Notes under the pieces: model-generated | Seen by the model: only the letters and a program-made list of their open reading frames with translations | Told to the model about the DNA's origin: nothing | The model's database searches: none | Shown here: one piece after another, positions 54,014-64,000 of the stretch | Position numbering within the stretch: the stretch's first letter is position 1 | How the letters are laid out: each line of letters opens with the position of its first letter | Assembly: GCA_015179045.1 (NCBI GenBank) | Contig: WHUZ01000034.1 | Coordinates: 372,001-436,000 of the forward strand | Direction: 5' to 3' | DNA: 64,000 bases | DNA from: Kalaharituber pfeilii | Lineage: Eukaryota > Ascomycota > Pezizomycetes > Pezizales > Pezizaceae | Translations under genes and position numbers: made by a program

Positions 54014-55330
54014 TCACCACGGCGCCTTCAACACTATCTCCCCCCCTTCTTCTACTACTTTCCCTCTATCCCACTCCCTCACCCCTCCCTTCTTTGTCCA
54101 CTGAATCTTCCCCTCATCCTTCACTCCATTCGTCTCCCATGCCTTGACAAACTCCTCTGTGAACCCCGCACTCCGTAACCTCTCGGCCCCCAGTGCCTTC
54201 CACTTCTGCCGTGTCCGGAACGCTTCCAAAGCTTCGTCCCAGTTTTCGTTCGGGTTGTTTGTGGAGATGGATGAGAGAGCCTCAGGTTGAATGTCGGTGC
54301 TAGGATCATAGTCTTTGTCGTTAAACCGTGAGTCCATAGCGGAGGTACCTGGTTCTGTGGTGATTTTTCCACGGCCGCGAGTGGTGGGTGCAGGGGGGGG
54401 CGGGCGCGGGCCGATGATGTCGTCAAGGGGATCGGAGGAGTATGGCGAGTCCGGGTCAGGGTCCCCCGTCCTGCGGGGCGAGGTACCTTCGCGACCATTT
54501 TTGTGCACGGGGCTTGGTTCGGGCGTGTTGCTCAGCTCTTTCGGTGAATTGTCTTGCTCGGCCTTCTTCCTGCTGGGCCGATGCCAGTCCCGCCGGTCAC
54601 GACTGCGTTCCCTGCCCCGATTCCGTGACTTGCTTCGCCTACTGCTTTTTCCATGATGCCGCCGTGATGAAGACCGATGTCTTCTGCTTCTATGCCGGTC
54701 CCGATCCTGGCCTCGATCCCGGTCCCGATCTCTATCCCGACTCCTCTCTCGTCCTTCACCTGGCGATCGGCTCCGTTCACGGCCCCTTCTTTTATGCCTC
54801 GACCCTTCTCGCTCTACTGACACGCTCCGTGACCTCGACCGTGACTTGGACCTCGACCTCGAGCGCGACCTTCTCCTCCGCCTTTTCCTCCTGTCCCTAT
54901 CACTATCTTCACCCTCATCTCCCCTGCCTCTTTCTCTTTCCTTGTCCCTATCCCTATGCCTCCTCGAATGCCTCTCCTCCTTGTCCCTCCTCCTCCTCCC
55001 CCTTCTCCTCTCCTCACTGGCACTCCTACTCCTAGTCCTGCTCCTGCTCCCGCTCAACCTCCCTTCTCTTTTCCGTTCAAACTTATCCAACACTCTCAGC
55101 CTCTCTCTCTCCTCCTTCGCCTTCAGCGCCGCATTATGTGAATCCGCCTCCTGCACAATATTTCTCAGAAACCTCGTATTCGGTTTCGGTGCTTTGTTTG
55201 CTGCGCGTTTCGGTAGTAGCGCAGATAGCCCATATGCAGAGTACTGGATGGATCGCTCGCGGGCTTCGGAGGCGAGAAGGGCCGCGACATAGTCGTCGTC
55301 GTCGATTGGGGTTACGGCAGATTTGCTCAT
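54014..55330 (-). CDS. RS/RD-rich nuclear protein, possible splicing factor
   Basis: 438 aa, no intron. Start at 55330 (MSKSAVTPIDDDDYVAALLA) because conservation-like sequence begins there; the open frame extends 37 codons upstream. The N-terminal block GLSALLPKRAANKAPKPNTR, FLRNIVQEADSHNAALKAKE is the part I associate with fungal proteins annotated as pre-mRNA-splicing factor 38B-like. The middle 200 residues are extreme Arg/Ser/Asp/Glu repeats (SRSRSKSRSRSRSVS, RDRDRDRDRGQDRDRHRSR). The C-terminus is again structured: NENWDEALEAFRTRQKWKAL, GAERLRSAGFTEEFVKAWE, GKIQWTKKGGVREWDRGKVV. RS/RD domains target nuclear speckles and the spliceosome (family knowledge). Specific function is inference. 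Confidence 0.75.
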   Translation of the reverse strand: MSKSAVTPIDDDDYVAALLASEARERSIQYSAYGLSALLPKRAANKAPKPNTRFLRNIVQEADSHNAALKAKEERERLRVLDKFERKREGRLSGSRSRTRSRSASEERRRGRRRRDKEERHSRRHRDRDKERERGRGDEGEDSDRDRRKRRRRRSRSRSRSKSRSRSRSVSVEREGSRHKRRGRERSRSPGEGRERSRDRDRDRDRGQDRDRHRSRRHRSSSRRHHGKSSRRSKSRNRGRERSRDRRDWHRPSRKKAEQDNSPKELSNTPEPSPVHKNGREGTSPRRTGDPDPDSPYSSDPLDDIIGPRPPPPAPTTRGRGKITTEPGTSAMDSRFNDKDYDPSTDIQPEALSSISTNNPNENWDEALEAFRTRQKWKALGAERLRSAGFTEEFVKAWETNGVKDEGKIQWTKKGGVREWDRGKVVEEGGEIVLKAPW

Positions 55331-57194
55331 GATTGCGAGTTTGGCCAGCAACTCGCCAGCAGTGCGGCTGTAGGACGAAGGGACAGGTGGTGTGAGAAAT
55401 GTACGGGCCGCCAAGCAGTCGGCCGTATTAGGATGGTGCACTCAAATTAGTGCAGTACGCCAGTTACACAGTCGATGCTCGCATGGAGTTGCAGCTTGTT
55501 GTCGTAGGGGAAGAATCACCAAACGGCTGCTTGCTGCTTGGGGGGGGGGGGGGGGGGGAGCGCCAAGACGTGGTGTTGCAGGGTGAGCAAAGGGCGTGCC
55601 AGAAAAGTAGTCAGCGTCTGGTTACGAGGCGATATCATACAACCAACCCAACGCAAAACCTATCAACAACCACAACATGACATGAATTAAGGTAGAAGTA
55701 TCAAAAATCTATAGCATTTGAGGCGCTCTATCACTCTATGATTTTTTCCATGGCGAAATCTTTATTCGTTGTGAAACTGATAAGGTTCAAAGTTTTTTTA
55801 CTTTGTTAGGAAATCCACCAGATGTTGCATGCCAAGCTCATATAAATGGATTAGTCATTAAAGGGGCTCCCCTCTCGGACCGCCTGTGGCTCTTATATAC
55901 ATGATTTTTGAAGGACTCTGTACCCTATTGTCACATTTATTAGCTTTATTCCTTTTAATATAATAATATAAGCGGTGCGAGTGTGAGGAGCTGTAGATTG
56001 CGAGCGTGGGAAGCTGTGTAAGCGACCGTAACTGACACATATGGTGCTGCTTACTAATGCAGCTGGCATTGTTATCATACAACATGTTCTGCTAGTGCTA
56101 GCAGAGAGAATTATCATCTCAAATGACTAAACGCCAGCGCATCCTTTGCCAAACCTTCTGTAAACCGTCCTCATTTGTGCCGCCCTGCAAGCGCAATTGC
56201 AATGTCGACCGGCGCTGGCCATGGCACGAGACCAGAGTGGATTCTGCGTTGCTGGCTCGCTGCAGTGCACTCTACGCCTGCAACAAGCCCATCCGTTTAC
56301 TCGTACATTCGTTTCCCCTCAGCAGCATACGTCGCTCCTGCCTCTGCGGGCTCGTTCTCCAGCTAATGCATGGAAAGCCGCGGCGGCCCACTCCCTGGCG
56401 ATCCTGAGCTATGGCGCAATCACCGGCCTATCCGCAAACTTCGCCTGCTGGGGCTCCGTGCTGCTCCTGGGCCGTGGGGTACGCTGTCCTTCCCTGCAGA
56501 GAACAAGTCATCTCCGACGGCCTGCGCCGCCCGCAGGCCGCCCTCACGAGCACAGGCTCCGATCATGCGCCCCGCCTCGTCTGCCGGGCTGCCCCTGGGC
56601 TGCTTCTGGAAGACCACGAGCACTGGCCGGTGCCCGCAAGCAGCGGTCTCCTCGCGGGCATCAGCCACACGCTGGCTGCCTCGTGTTCGGCCGCCTACTG
56701 GCCCCCCCCCCCCCCCCCGGCCCCCCCCCTCCCCCCCGGCCACAGCGCAGGTACCCGGCTCAGAAGGGTAAAGGCCGGGGCAGCTCCATTTACAGCTCAG
56801 ACAGCTCAGGCACCTCCTTTCGCCCAATCACCGCGCTCCTTCAGCAAACTACCTCGCTGAACCTGTTGCTGCCCCGGCTGCGCATGTAAGCTCAGCATAG
56901 CTTCAGCTCAGCTTCAGCAAAGGCCGCTCTTTAGTCCCCTTGTTTCCGCCCCTTCCCTCGTTCCTTTTTCTCCCACGCTCATTTATTAATAATAGCTCCT
57001 GCCTTCCCTCCCTTGCCTGTTACTTCATTCACGCTCTCACCTCTGCGTTCTTTCCGGACACTGTCTCAGCCATCAAGAACTACCTCCCGTGACCACCTCG
57101 AATCGTTGCGCTCAACGCTCCTTAACTGACACAAATCGGCCTCACAACCACGCTGCCCCCAATAAGAGTATATCGCCCAGACCTCGAATCAGCA
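55331..57194. other. Divergent 1.9-kb region with homopolymers and an ORF remnant
   Basis: Contains G20-22 at about 55539-55560, a C18/C9 cluster at about 56701-56732, and an AT-rich open fragment at 55717-55902. That fragment reads ETDKVQSFFTLLGNPPDVAC, QAHINGLVIKGAPLSDRLWL and is unrecognised. Frames of 130-230 aa at 56200-56890 overlap in all phases of GC-rich sequence and lack motifs. The right end is the Mpv17-gene promoter and 5' UTR. Confidence 0.45.
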
Positions 57195-58157
57195 ATGAAC
57201 CCTCTAAGCTTTGCTCGACTTCCAAGGGCCAGCGGCTCTCTCGTTTCGGTCCTTCGCTCGCGGCCTCTCGCCCCGCCGCGACAGTCTCTCTTGCCCCGGC
57301 GCCCAACTACAACATACTCTCGGCTCAACTCCCCCTTCACCATGCCACTCAACGGCATCGTGGTCCCAGGCCCACCTCCACCAGCATTGTACGAGAGAGC
57401 TACTCACGCCTTTAGTCCCCTCGTACGAGCATTTCACGCCTATGGTAAAGCACACAACAAGCGTCCATACACAACTCAGCTTCTCACATCTGTCGTAATC
57501 TATCTCCTCGGAGACCTCAACGCGCAACTGCTCTTTCCCGAGAAGGATAAGCAATATGATCCCGTCCGCACTCTCCGCATGATCACCATTGGCAGCATTC
57601 TTTCCGCCCCATCTTACCGGTGGTTCCTCTTCCTGTCGAACCTTTTCAGCCCCAAGATTCCAAAGGCAATTGCAGTGGGATTACGAGTCTTGATCAACCA
57701 GCTCTGCTTTACTCCCGTCTTTCTGACTACCTATTTCTCGCTACAAAGTATTTTCACTGGGGATAGCGCCGAGGAGACAGCAAGGAAGCTCCAGGAAACT
57801 CTGCCAACTGCCTACAAGAACAGCTGTCAGCTGTGGCCAGCGGTCACAGCTATCAACTTTTGGTTGATCAAGTTGGAGTACAGGAGCATTGTCTCTGGGG
57901 TTGTATCTATTGGTTGGAATGCGTATCTTAGCTATCTCAACCAAAAGGCGGGAGCAGAAGAGGAGCTCGGATTGGAGGATGCCGTGCCTGTGCCAGTTCT
58001 CCAGGAGCAGTTGAAGCAGCGACGATGTACAATCTCTGATGAGAAAGGATTCGATTTTGGAGTGATGCTCAAGGGTGTCAAAGGCGCCCTAACTGGTGTC
58101 CTTGGCAGGCTTGAAGAGGGCGCTTCTCGGCTTCAAGGCGGGTTTATCACTGTTTAA
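57195..58157 (+). CDS. Mpv17/PMP22 family integral membrane protein
   Basis: Members (Mpv17, Sym1, PMP22/PXMP2) are four-helix proteins of the mitochondrial inner or peroxisomal membrane. 320 aa, intronless. An Arg/Ser/Pro-rich N-terminus without acids (RLPRASGSLVSVLRSRPLAP) looks like a mitochondrial presequence. Family blocks follow in order: RPYTTQLLTSVVIYLLGDLN, AQLLFP; SAPSYRWFLFLSNLFS; VLINQLCFTPVFLTTYFSLQ; and YKNSCQLWPAVTAINFWLIK, LEYRSIVSGVVSIGWNAYLS, the signature C-terminal stretch. A C-terminal extension of about 60 residues beyond the usual end is charged. Transport or pore function is known only loosely for the family. Confidence 0.92.
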   Translation: MNPLSFARLPRASGSLVSVLRSRPLAPPRQSLLPRRPTTTYSRLNSPFTMPLNGIVVPGPPPPALYERATHAFSPLVRAFHAYGKAHNKRPYTTQLLTSVVIYLLGDLNAQLLFPEKDKQYDPVRTLRMITIGSILSAPSYRWFLFLSNLFSPKIPKAIAVGLRVLINQLCFTPVFLTTYFSLQSIFTGDSAEETARKLQETLPTAYKNSCQLWPAVTAINFWLIKLEYRSIVSGVVSIGWNAYLSYLNQKAGAEEELGLEDAVPVPVLQEQLKQRRCTISDEKGFDFGVMLKGVKGALTGVLGRLEEGASRLQGGFITV

Positions 58158-58253
58158 ATCGCCAATAACCACTACCAGCTTTCTCCGCCCTCATTTCTTT
58201 CTCTCAAATGGCCATTTACGCCCACGAATTTCCTTTGCTCGTTTTCCTTTAGG

Positions 58254-58325
58254 GCCTTGGGTTTTTCTTTTGGGGTTTTTCTTTTTGGGGTTTTTCTCTT
58301 TGGGGTTTTTCTTTTTGGGGTTTTC
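58254..58325 (+). repeat. G4-tract repeat in the Mpv17-gene 3' region
   Basis: Five blocks of GGG or GGGG separated by 10-13 pyrimidine-rich bases (TTTTTCTTTTGGGG, TTTTTCTCTTTGGGG and similar), beginning about 100 bp after the stop codon. Confidence 0.75.
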
Positions 58326-61300
58326 ACTCCCGCGACAATTTTCTTCTGGGTTTTCTAACTCTGGGTGGTCCTCTTTTAATCGTCCTTTTTCAATCCCATT
58401 TACTTTTTAACTGTCGACTGCACATATACCTTTTCCTTTTCTTTTTTCTTCCCGCTATACACAACATTTAAACATAGTCCCGGCAACGAACGTTTCCTTT
58501 CGAGTCTTACTCTGGACGGCGGATATTCGGATTTTCAAAGATCTGGGCAATTATAAAGGTCTGGGAATTGTTATCGTTTTAGAATGGGCCGGTTTTCTTA
58601 TTTTTATTTTTATTTTTTTTTACAAATGCATTTTTGGTGGATGGCGGCATGGTAGATGGAATAGCAATTTGAGGTGCGGAGGAACTTTGGTTTTTTCCCC
58701 TTGAGGGCTTTAAGATACATCATTTGGGGGGTTGAGGAGGGGATTGTCCGCAACTTTTTCTTTCCTCGACTTTTTTTTTTCCTTTTTGTTTTCTTCCTTG
58801 AAGGTTATATATCCACTTCTTTTTTTTTTACCTCGTCAAATCGGCGTTTTTCGACAGCTTGGTTCTGTTTTTGTTGTTTGAGTGTGTGTATATGCTGCTA
58901 CATTTTCTTATTTTGTCTTTTCACTACACTTATTCCTCGGTCACTACACTAAATTTCCTTTGTTTACGTTGTTGTTTATTCCCTTTGTCCGTTTCTTTTC
59001 CTTTGTATATTCCTTTCCCTCTGTGTGTGTATTTGTGTGAAGTGTCGGGTGGTGTTTGAATTATTTTGGCTTGGGACAACATATATAGAATTTGCATATA
59101 TAGACTACTTAGTTTTGGCGGTGGGGGGTGGCAGGATAAAGAGAGACAAGAGTTGGGGAGAATAGTATACTGGGAGGATTTTACAAGTTTTGCTTTTGCA
59201 TATACCTAGTGATTGTAATGTTATATCATGAATGGGAGATACAGAATTGGAGATTTTGAGCTTGTTACTGTTTGAAGTTCCCGTGGGGGTAGCTTTTGCG
59301 TGTTTCCCCGTCGTGTGAATCTTCCCCTCCTTCTCACCCACCCACCCCCACACACACACTCACACTCCCAGCCTTAGATCTCCCAACGCCCCGCGCCCCC
59401 ATCCGATCCCACGCTTTCGATTGGCGACCTGGACCCTGCATGCGCGTGTACGTTCCATGCATGCCGTGCTCTAATGCGTTAGTTTTAGCAATGTAAAGCA
59501 ACGTATGAGTGCGTAGATCTGGGCGTGTCTTAGCTTTAAAGTTGGAAGGGAGCTTTCGATTGGGGGCGGCCAAAGGAAATGTGGGGTTTTTCTGTTTGAT
59601 GTACATGCATGCATGTATATGTAGTGGGACGTATAAGTTACATCAGAGCATCATACAGCACATGGTGTTTGTTGGGTTATTGCGTGGTTAGAGGCGGGGG
59701 GCGGGCAGAAGCGGGAAAAACATAATGTTGGAATGTGGGAGCTTGGTGATGACGGGGGAGGAGGAGGAAGAGGAGAGAGAGAGAGTGGCCAGAGGAAGGT
59801 CAACGTGGCTCCGCTGGCCTCTGCGGATACGAAGAGCTGCATGCTGAACATATCTGGCCATTGCCCATGGCCAGCAGATCCGGAGCACTAGGGCTGAACT
59901 GGTTGGGCACCGGGGTTCGAGAACTAGATCTAGAATCCGACTGGAGCGATCAAATAAGCGTATTATTGAGGGCGATCAAGTTGGATTACAAAAATCCTTC
60001 CTGCTCGATTGTATCAAGTAGGAGAGATCCATAATCCGCGATCGCTTCTAATTACGGGGGACTTGTGGACTTCACTTGGCTGATAAGTAGGAGCTGCTAG
60101 CAATGGCTTATTTTATGGGCCACTTTGTTTCCACGTGCGCAGAGAAACCCTGTAGTAGCATAGATTGATGGAGGAATTCTCGGGGGGCTATTTAATAGAA
60201 AATTGAGTTCATTGGTGCGGCAAGAGTGAAATTGGGTTGACCAAAATCGTTCAGTATCCCTACTTCATCTCTAGTTCTAGTAGTTGACCTATCTCGGAAG
60301 TTGCCAAACTTTGGTTCACTTGCCAGAGATCAGTAATAATAAGCCACGTCCCATGTGGTAGTAATAATACACTTGACAAGGGGTGGTATATTTCATTATA
60401 GTCGTACTCGTCGACGACCGATACCTTAACTTCTGCTGTGAATATCCGATCTCTGGGGTGTCAATGATATTATTCTTCAATATATACAAGCCTTGAGCCT
60501 TATCATGTCGTTTGACCGACACGCTGCTGTCCTATTGCTTATCACCCATCATGATACATTTCTGTCTAGTCCAGTTTCTTGTCCTGTACAGCTGAGTTGT
60601 CACAGGCATATGCCAATATGGCACATGCCGGTTGAGATGGCCGGTACACAGTACACACAAGTTTATCCCAGATTGTTTTGCTTCCAATTGAATTCTCCAC
60701 GTGAAACTCGCACCAGCCGGTGTAGTCAGTTGGCAGAACCAGTGCCCACATAATACAGGCTTGCGCTCGCCAAGAGAATAGGAGCAGCGGTGCATATGCG
60801 AACGCAACAGGGTGTCGGTTAGACCGTATGCGTAGACGAGCGAAAATCGCTATATGCAGTTAATCTGGTAACCAATACACAGTACCGAAAAATTTCCGGT
60901 TTCAAAAGGTGGCTTCCTCCTGTGCAGCGGTTTGTGTCCTTAGAGGGAATGTGAAGTCTCACTTGTCCGACCTGGCAGTGGTACAGTGCTTCAAACCTTT
61001 TTCAGCACGAACTTGCAGTACATTGAGGGTAAGCAAATTAGTATATTCAGGGTAAGCGCATCAGTACTTTGTTCCTACTTTTTAGCTGACTATTGTGTCC
61101 CCACAGCAACAGCAGGATTCAGTTAGCTATGAGAGGATAACCGCACTAGATTCTTCGGATTGTGATAATAAGTCGCGGTTTTTTTGTACTGCGCAGGCTA
61201 CCATGGATGCTAGGACTATGATCACTAGCGAAGTATGTATCCGGAGTGTTCGGTCGACCGAGATGTGCCTCTGGAGAGATGAAAGAGTATTGGTAGGACT

Positions 61301-62919
61301 GCAAAGCGGCGCACCTGCTCCAGGCATCTTGAGCAACTATTCCATGTAATTTGTATGGCGTTTCTGTTCAAGCTGATATTCCTGCAGGCTCTTTTGAGAG
61401 TTGCGAATCTTGCCCAGCAGAAGCTGCCTATATAGTTTCTGTGACTGGTCTTGTACTCGCGATGCGATAAAAGGAGCGTAGGCGAAGCGAGTGGGAGAAA
61501 TATTGTTAGCAAGTGGGAAGCAGTTGAGTGGAGAAGGCGCGTCGACACTTGTAGAGGATAGAATGAGCAACTAAACGCTGATTGTTGATCTCCTACGACA
61601 CTGGGCACCGTAACTAGAATTGGAGAAACTGAAGTGTGCTTGTGTGAGCTTTTGGTTGCAGTTGGCATAAAGCTCATGCTAGCGGCCAAGAGACCATTAG
61701 CAGCCGTGCTTAACTTAGGGTAGCCTCGGACCAGGCGCTTAGTATGTTGCTACTAGTAGGCACTCAGGGTCTTGCCAGATGTACTCCGTACTTAAGCAAT
61801 GATTTATAGCTATGTTTCTATACTGGCTATAAACTAGTCTGGTTGCAGTTATAAACATACTGTATTATAACACAGGGATCGCTGACATAACGCATATGCC
61901 AAGACACCTCGATAGCAACAATGCACTCAGCGCCTGGTCCGAGGCTAAACTTAGGGCAACCAGCAGTTGCATTATGCAGGTTATAATAGCACAATTACTA
62001 TATAGGGAAGTCGACGAATTTGGTAGCACTGAACTCATCACACTTGTAGTCCGGTTGGCACTCACAGTTGCTTCGTCTGGAGACAAAGGATAGCAGTCCA
62101 GGCGGGGCTACAAGCGCTCGTACTCTAACAATATGGGTGCGCTTCATCTCAATCGGATTTTTTGTCAAATCGGAAACTGGTTTTGGGTCCAAAAATCCAC
62201 CGGAATTTATGCACACCAAGTCCTGAATATTGCATCAAGGCCCGCAAAATGCATCATATATATGCAGTTGTCACAAAAATCCGACCGGATTTTTTTCTGC
62301 AAAAAAACGCGAAAATAAACCGGTTTAACTGGTTTATAACATGAAAATACCAGATAAAATTTTGTGTGGAGATGACCGGATTTTCCGGATTTTCCGGACT
62401 TGATAAAATTCTGAAATCCGGAAAATCTGGCCAGATTTTTCTAATCTGAATACCGCTATTGAAATTAGATTCATAATCACAGAGAGTTTAATTTCACTTT
62501 TCAAAAGAGGCAATCTGAAGTATAAGTAAGGTTATCATGTAACCCTCGCGGGTAGCGCAATACTTCTGCTCCCAGGATGAGCGGGAGGCGGGGAGAAACA
62601 GTCAGCTTACTGCAAGGTGCCAAGGCCTGTCAATTTCCCCTGTCGTACCGAGGTCAATTTCCTAACCTCATCGCCACTGCCTCTAGGGAGGCACATTATG
62701 GAGAATGGTACGGATCACAACGCTCCTAGGCATTCAACACGGTGTTGGGAATGTCGATGATCCATGTGATCATTCTAAGATTGCCTTTGTCAAGTGATTT
62801 AATCTCGCCTTTCTGTAATGGGAGGATACGCATTATCAAATTTAGTCTTTTCGTATATCCTGTCAGAATACATTTAGATTCTTTTTTACCAAGAGACTAT
62901 TCGCTCCCTCAGTAGTCCT

Positions 62920-63150
62920 TGGGAGCTCAATCTACTAGTTTCTACATGTCGAGAAGATATCTACATGATCCTTCAGCTCTCCTTATCCCTTCTTTGGCCA
63001 GCCTTCACTCTTCGCTTGACTTCCTAATTGGGTTTATGTAGCCTAACTGGCTACTTCCGGCAACCTCATCCAAACTAATCTGGTTACGTCCAAACCCAAC
63101 CATTTGGGTTTAGCCTACTTTCTTGTGCGACTTTATGCGAGTGAGGAGTG
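62920..63150. repeat. Divergent dispersed repeat (LTR-like), right copy
   Basis: Partner of 1285-1480 in the same orientation; see that entry for the shared blocks. It carries an additional TTTCTACATGTCGAGAAGAT segment. Confidence 0.45.
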
Positions 63151-63174
63151 AGGAGTTACAGTTTTTCCCTTGCT

Positions 63175-63261
63175 ACTAGCTAGTAAAATATGTATTCGGA
63201 TGTAGCGCATAATGTGCATTAGTACCCCTGTCCGAATATGATACATATTTTACTAGCTAGT
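63175..63261. mobile_element. Palindromic MITE, copy 1
   Basis: Terminal inverted repeats ACTAGCTAGTAAAATATG, TATTCGGA face each other, the right arm carrying a 5-nt insertion. The 33-bp centre (tgtagcgcataatgtgcatt, agtacccctg) is asymmetrical and gives orientation. The element can fold almost fully into a hairpin. Confidence 0.85.
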
Positions 63262-63570
63262 ACAGTATACCAGATCTGTAAAATCCGGCCGGCATACTAG
63301 CCGAAAAAATAAGTGCATATTATGCGCTATGCAGTATTTGGTATAAACTAGCATATTTTCATATGGTTGGATGTGGATCTCCATAAGACCAGTCAAAATT
63401 TCATGATAGCATCCAATTTTTATTATGTCAAAAGTATCTGAACAGCTGATATAATAAATTTAGAACTTTATATCAACATGATAAATAGGTCTTAAAATTC
63501 CGAAAAACTACTCTTAGTGGCGGCTGGCCTGGGAGCTTTCTAGAGATACCCCGAGAGCTCTTCCAGAGGC

Positions 63571-63656
63571 TGTTCCGGATGCCGTTCTGGATGCCATTCT
63601 GGATGCCGTTTCGGAGGCGGTCCCGGAGGCTGTCCCGGAGGCTGTCTTGAGGGCTA
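63571..63656 (+). repeat. 12-bp tandem repeat (GTYCYGGAKGCY)
   Basis: About seven units such as GTTCTGGATGCC, GTCCCGGAGGCT and GTCTTGAGGGCT. In one frame it reads DAVLDAILDAVSEAVPEAV; no larger gene surrounds it. Confidence 0.75.
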
Positions 63657-63872
63657 TTCTCACTCCTATTATATTCCGAGTATTAATTAATATTAATTTA
63701 TATACATATGGGCATCATGCTATATGATTATTCCCACTACCAGCATTAGAACAGCGCTACAATAGTAGTGAAATAAAATAGCAGTATCCTATCTCTGGTG
63801 GTAATACTCTCATTTGCACCTCTCACAGCTTCAAGATTTGTAGATAATTTAGCACACATATGTGCAACTCTT

Positions 63873-63954
63873 ACTAGACAGTAAAATATGTATTCGGACA
63901 GGGGTACTAATGCACATTATGCGCTGTGTCCGAATACATATTTTACTAGCTAGT
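63873..63954. mobile_element. Palindromic MITE, copy 2 (inverted relative to copy 1)
   Basis: The centre (caggggtactaatgcacatt, atgcgctgtg) is the reverse complement of copy 1, so the two elements lie in opposite orientation about 610 bp apart. The left arm begins ACTAGACAGT, one arm mutated. Confidence 0.85.
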
Positions 63955-64000
63955 AGAAGCACATTTCAGCACATGTCAATTTCAATATTTTCAACTATTG

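Larger units (their letters stand above)
58158..64000. other. 5.8-kb gene-free right end with repeats
   Basis: No gene could be supported; frames are under 155 aa and motif-free. Content: G/T-rich repeats (58254-58325); a long T/C-rich stretch (58400-58990); tandem TTTTCCGGA motifs with their inverse (62370-62430); an LTR-like repeat (62920-63150); two MITE copies (63175-63261, 63873-63954); and a 12-bp tandem repeat (63571-63656). Confidence 0.5.

Overview
The window is nuclear DNA of a filamentous ascomycete (Pezizomycotina). The grounds are short introns (about 46-90 nt, GT-AG with CTAAC/CTGAC-like branch points), fungal gene families (a NACHT-WD40 STAND receptor, an eisosome PIL1 protein, a DUF6987-like protein, a GATase-type biotin ligase, a Tda10-like kinase) and abundant poly-A retroposon insertions. 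The genus cannot be fixed from the sequence; a Pezizales-type genome with many transposons would fit.

Layout. 0-20 kb is accessory. It holds the 5' end of an AA9-like (LPMO) gene cut by the window edge, a large NLR gene (2387-7355, minus) whose 14 WD40 repeats are almost identical, two orphan genes (10241-11431 and 12350-15349), a TUDOR-like small protein and a secreted repeat protein. Seven copies of a very short poly-A retroposon family with target-site duplications are scattered here, and a DNA transposon with 37-bp inverted ends follows at 19.2-19.9 kb. 20-30 kb: a decayed DUF6987-like gene, a Tda10/glycerate-kinase homologue, an RS-domain protein, a TRAPPC12-like TPR protein and PEX14. 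30-41 kb: nicotinamidase PNC1, a long gene-poor stretch, a PIL1/LSP1 protein and alanine aminotransferase. 42-46 kb is a graveyard of Ty3/gypsy and Mutator-like fragments with a minisatellite. 46-58 kb is a housekeeping island: tRNA 2'-phosphotransferase, RAD6, RAI1/DXO, biotin-protein ligase, an RS/charged nuclear protein and an Mpv17/PMP22 protein. 58-64 kb has no recognisable gene and carries palindromic MITEs near the right edge.

The housekeeping genes are unrelated in function and are not an operon or biosynthetic cluster. They form divergent pairs that could share promoter regions (RS protein/TRAPPC12, PEX14/PNC1, RAD6/RAI1, RS protein 2/Mpv17) and convergent pairs (TRAPPC12/PEX14, TPT1/RAD6, RAI1/BPL1).

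The most noteworthy observations are: the concerted-evolution WD40 array in the NLR; a retroposon family in which 40-150 bp insertions carry a conserved 3' hairpin; seven sites in six conserved genes where one missing G or C breaks an otherwise perfect gene model, pointing to homopolymer undercalls in the assembly; and unusual splicing (a 7-nt microexon in PEX14, a GC-AG intron in the aminotransferase, an in-frame stop-free intron in PIL1, and an NLR intron bounded by a 12-bp direct repeat). All gene models are read by eye; no database search was run.
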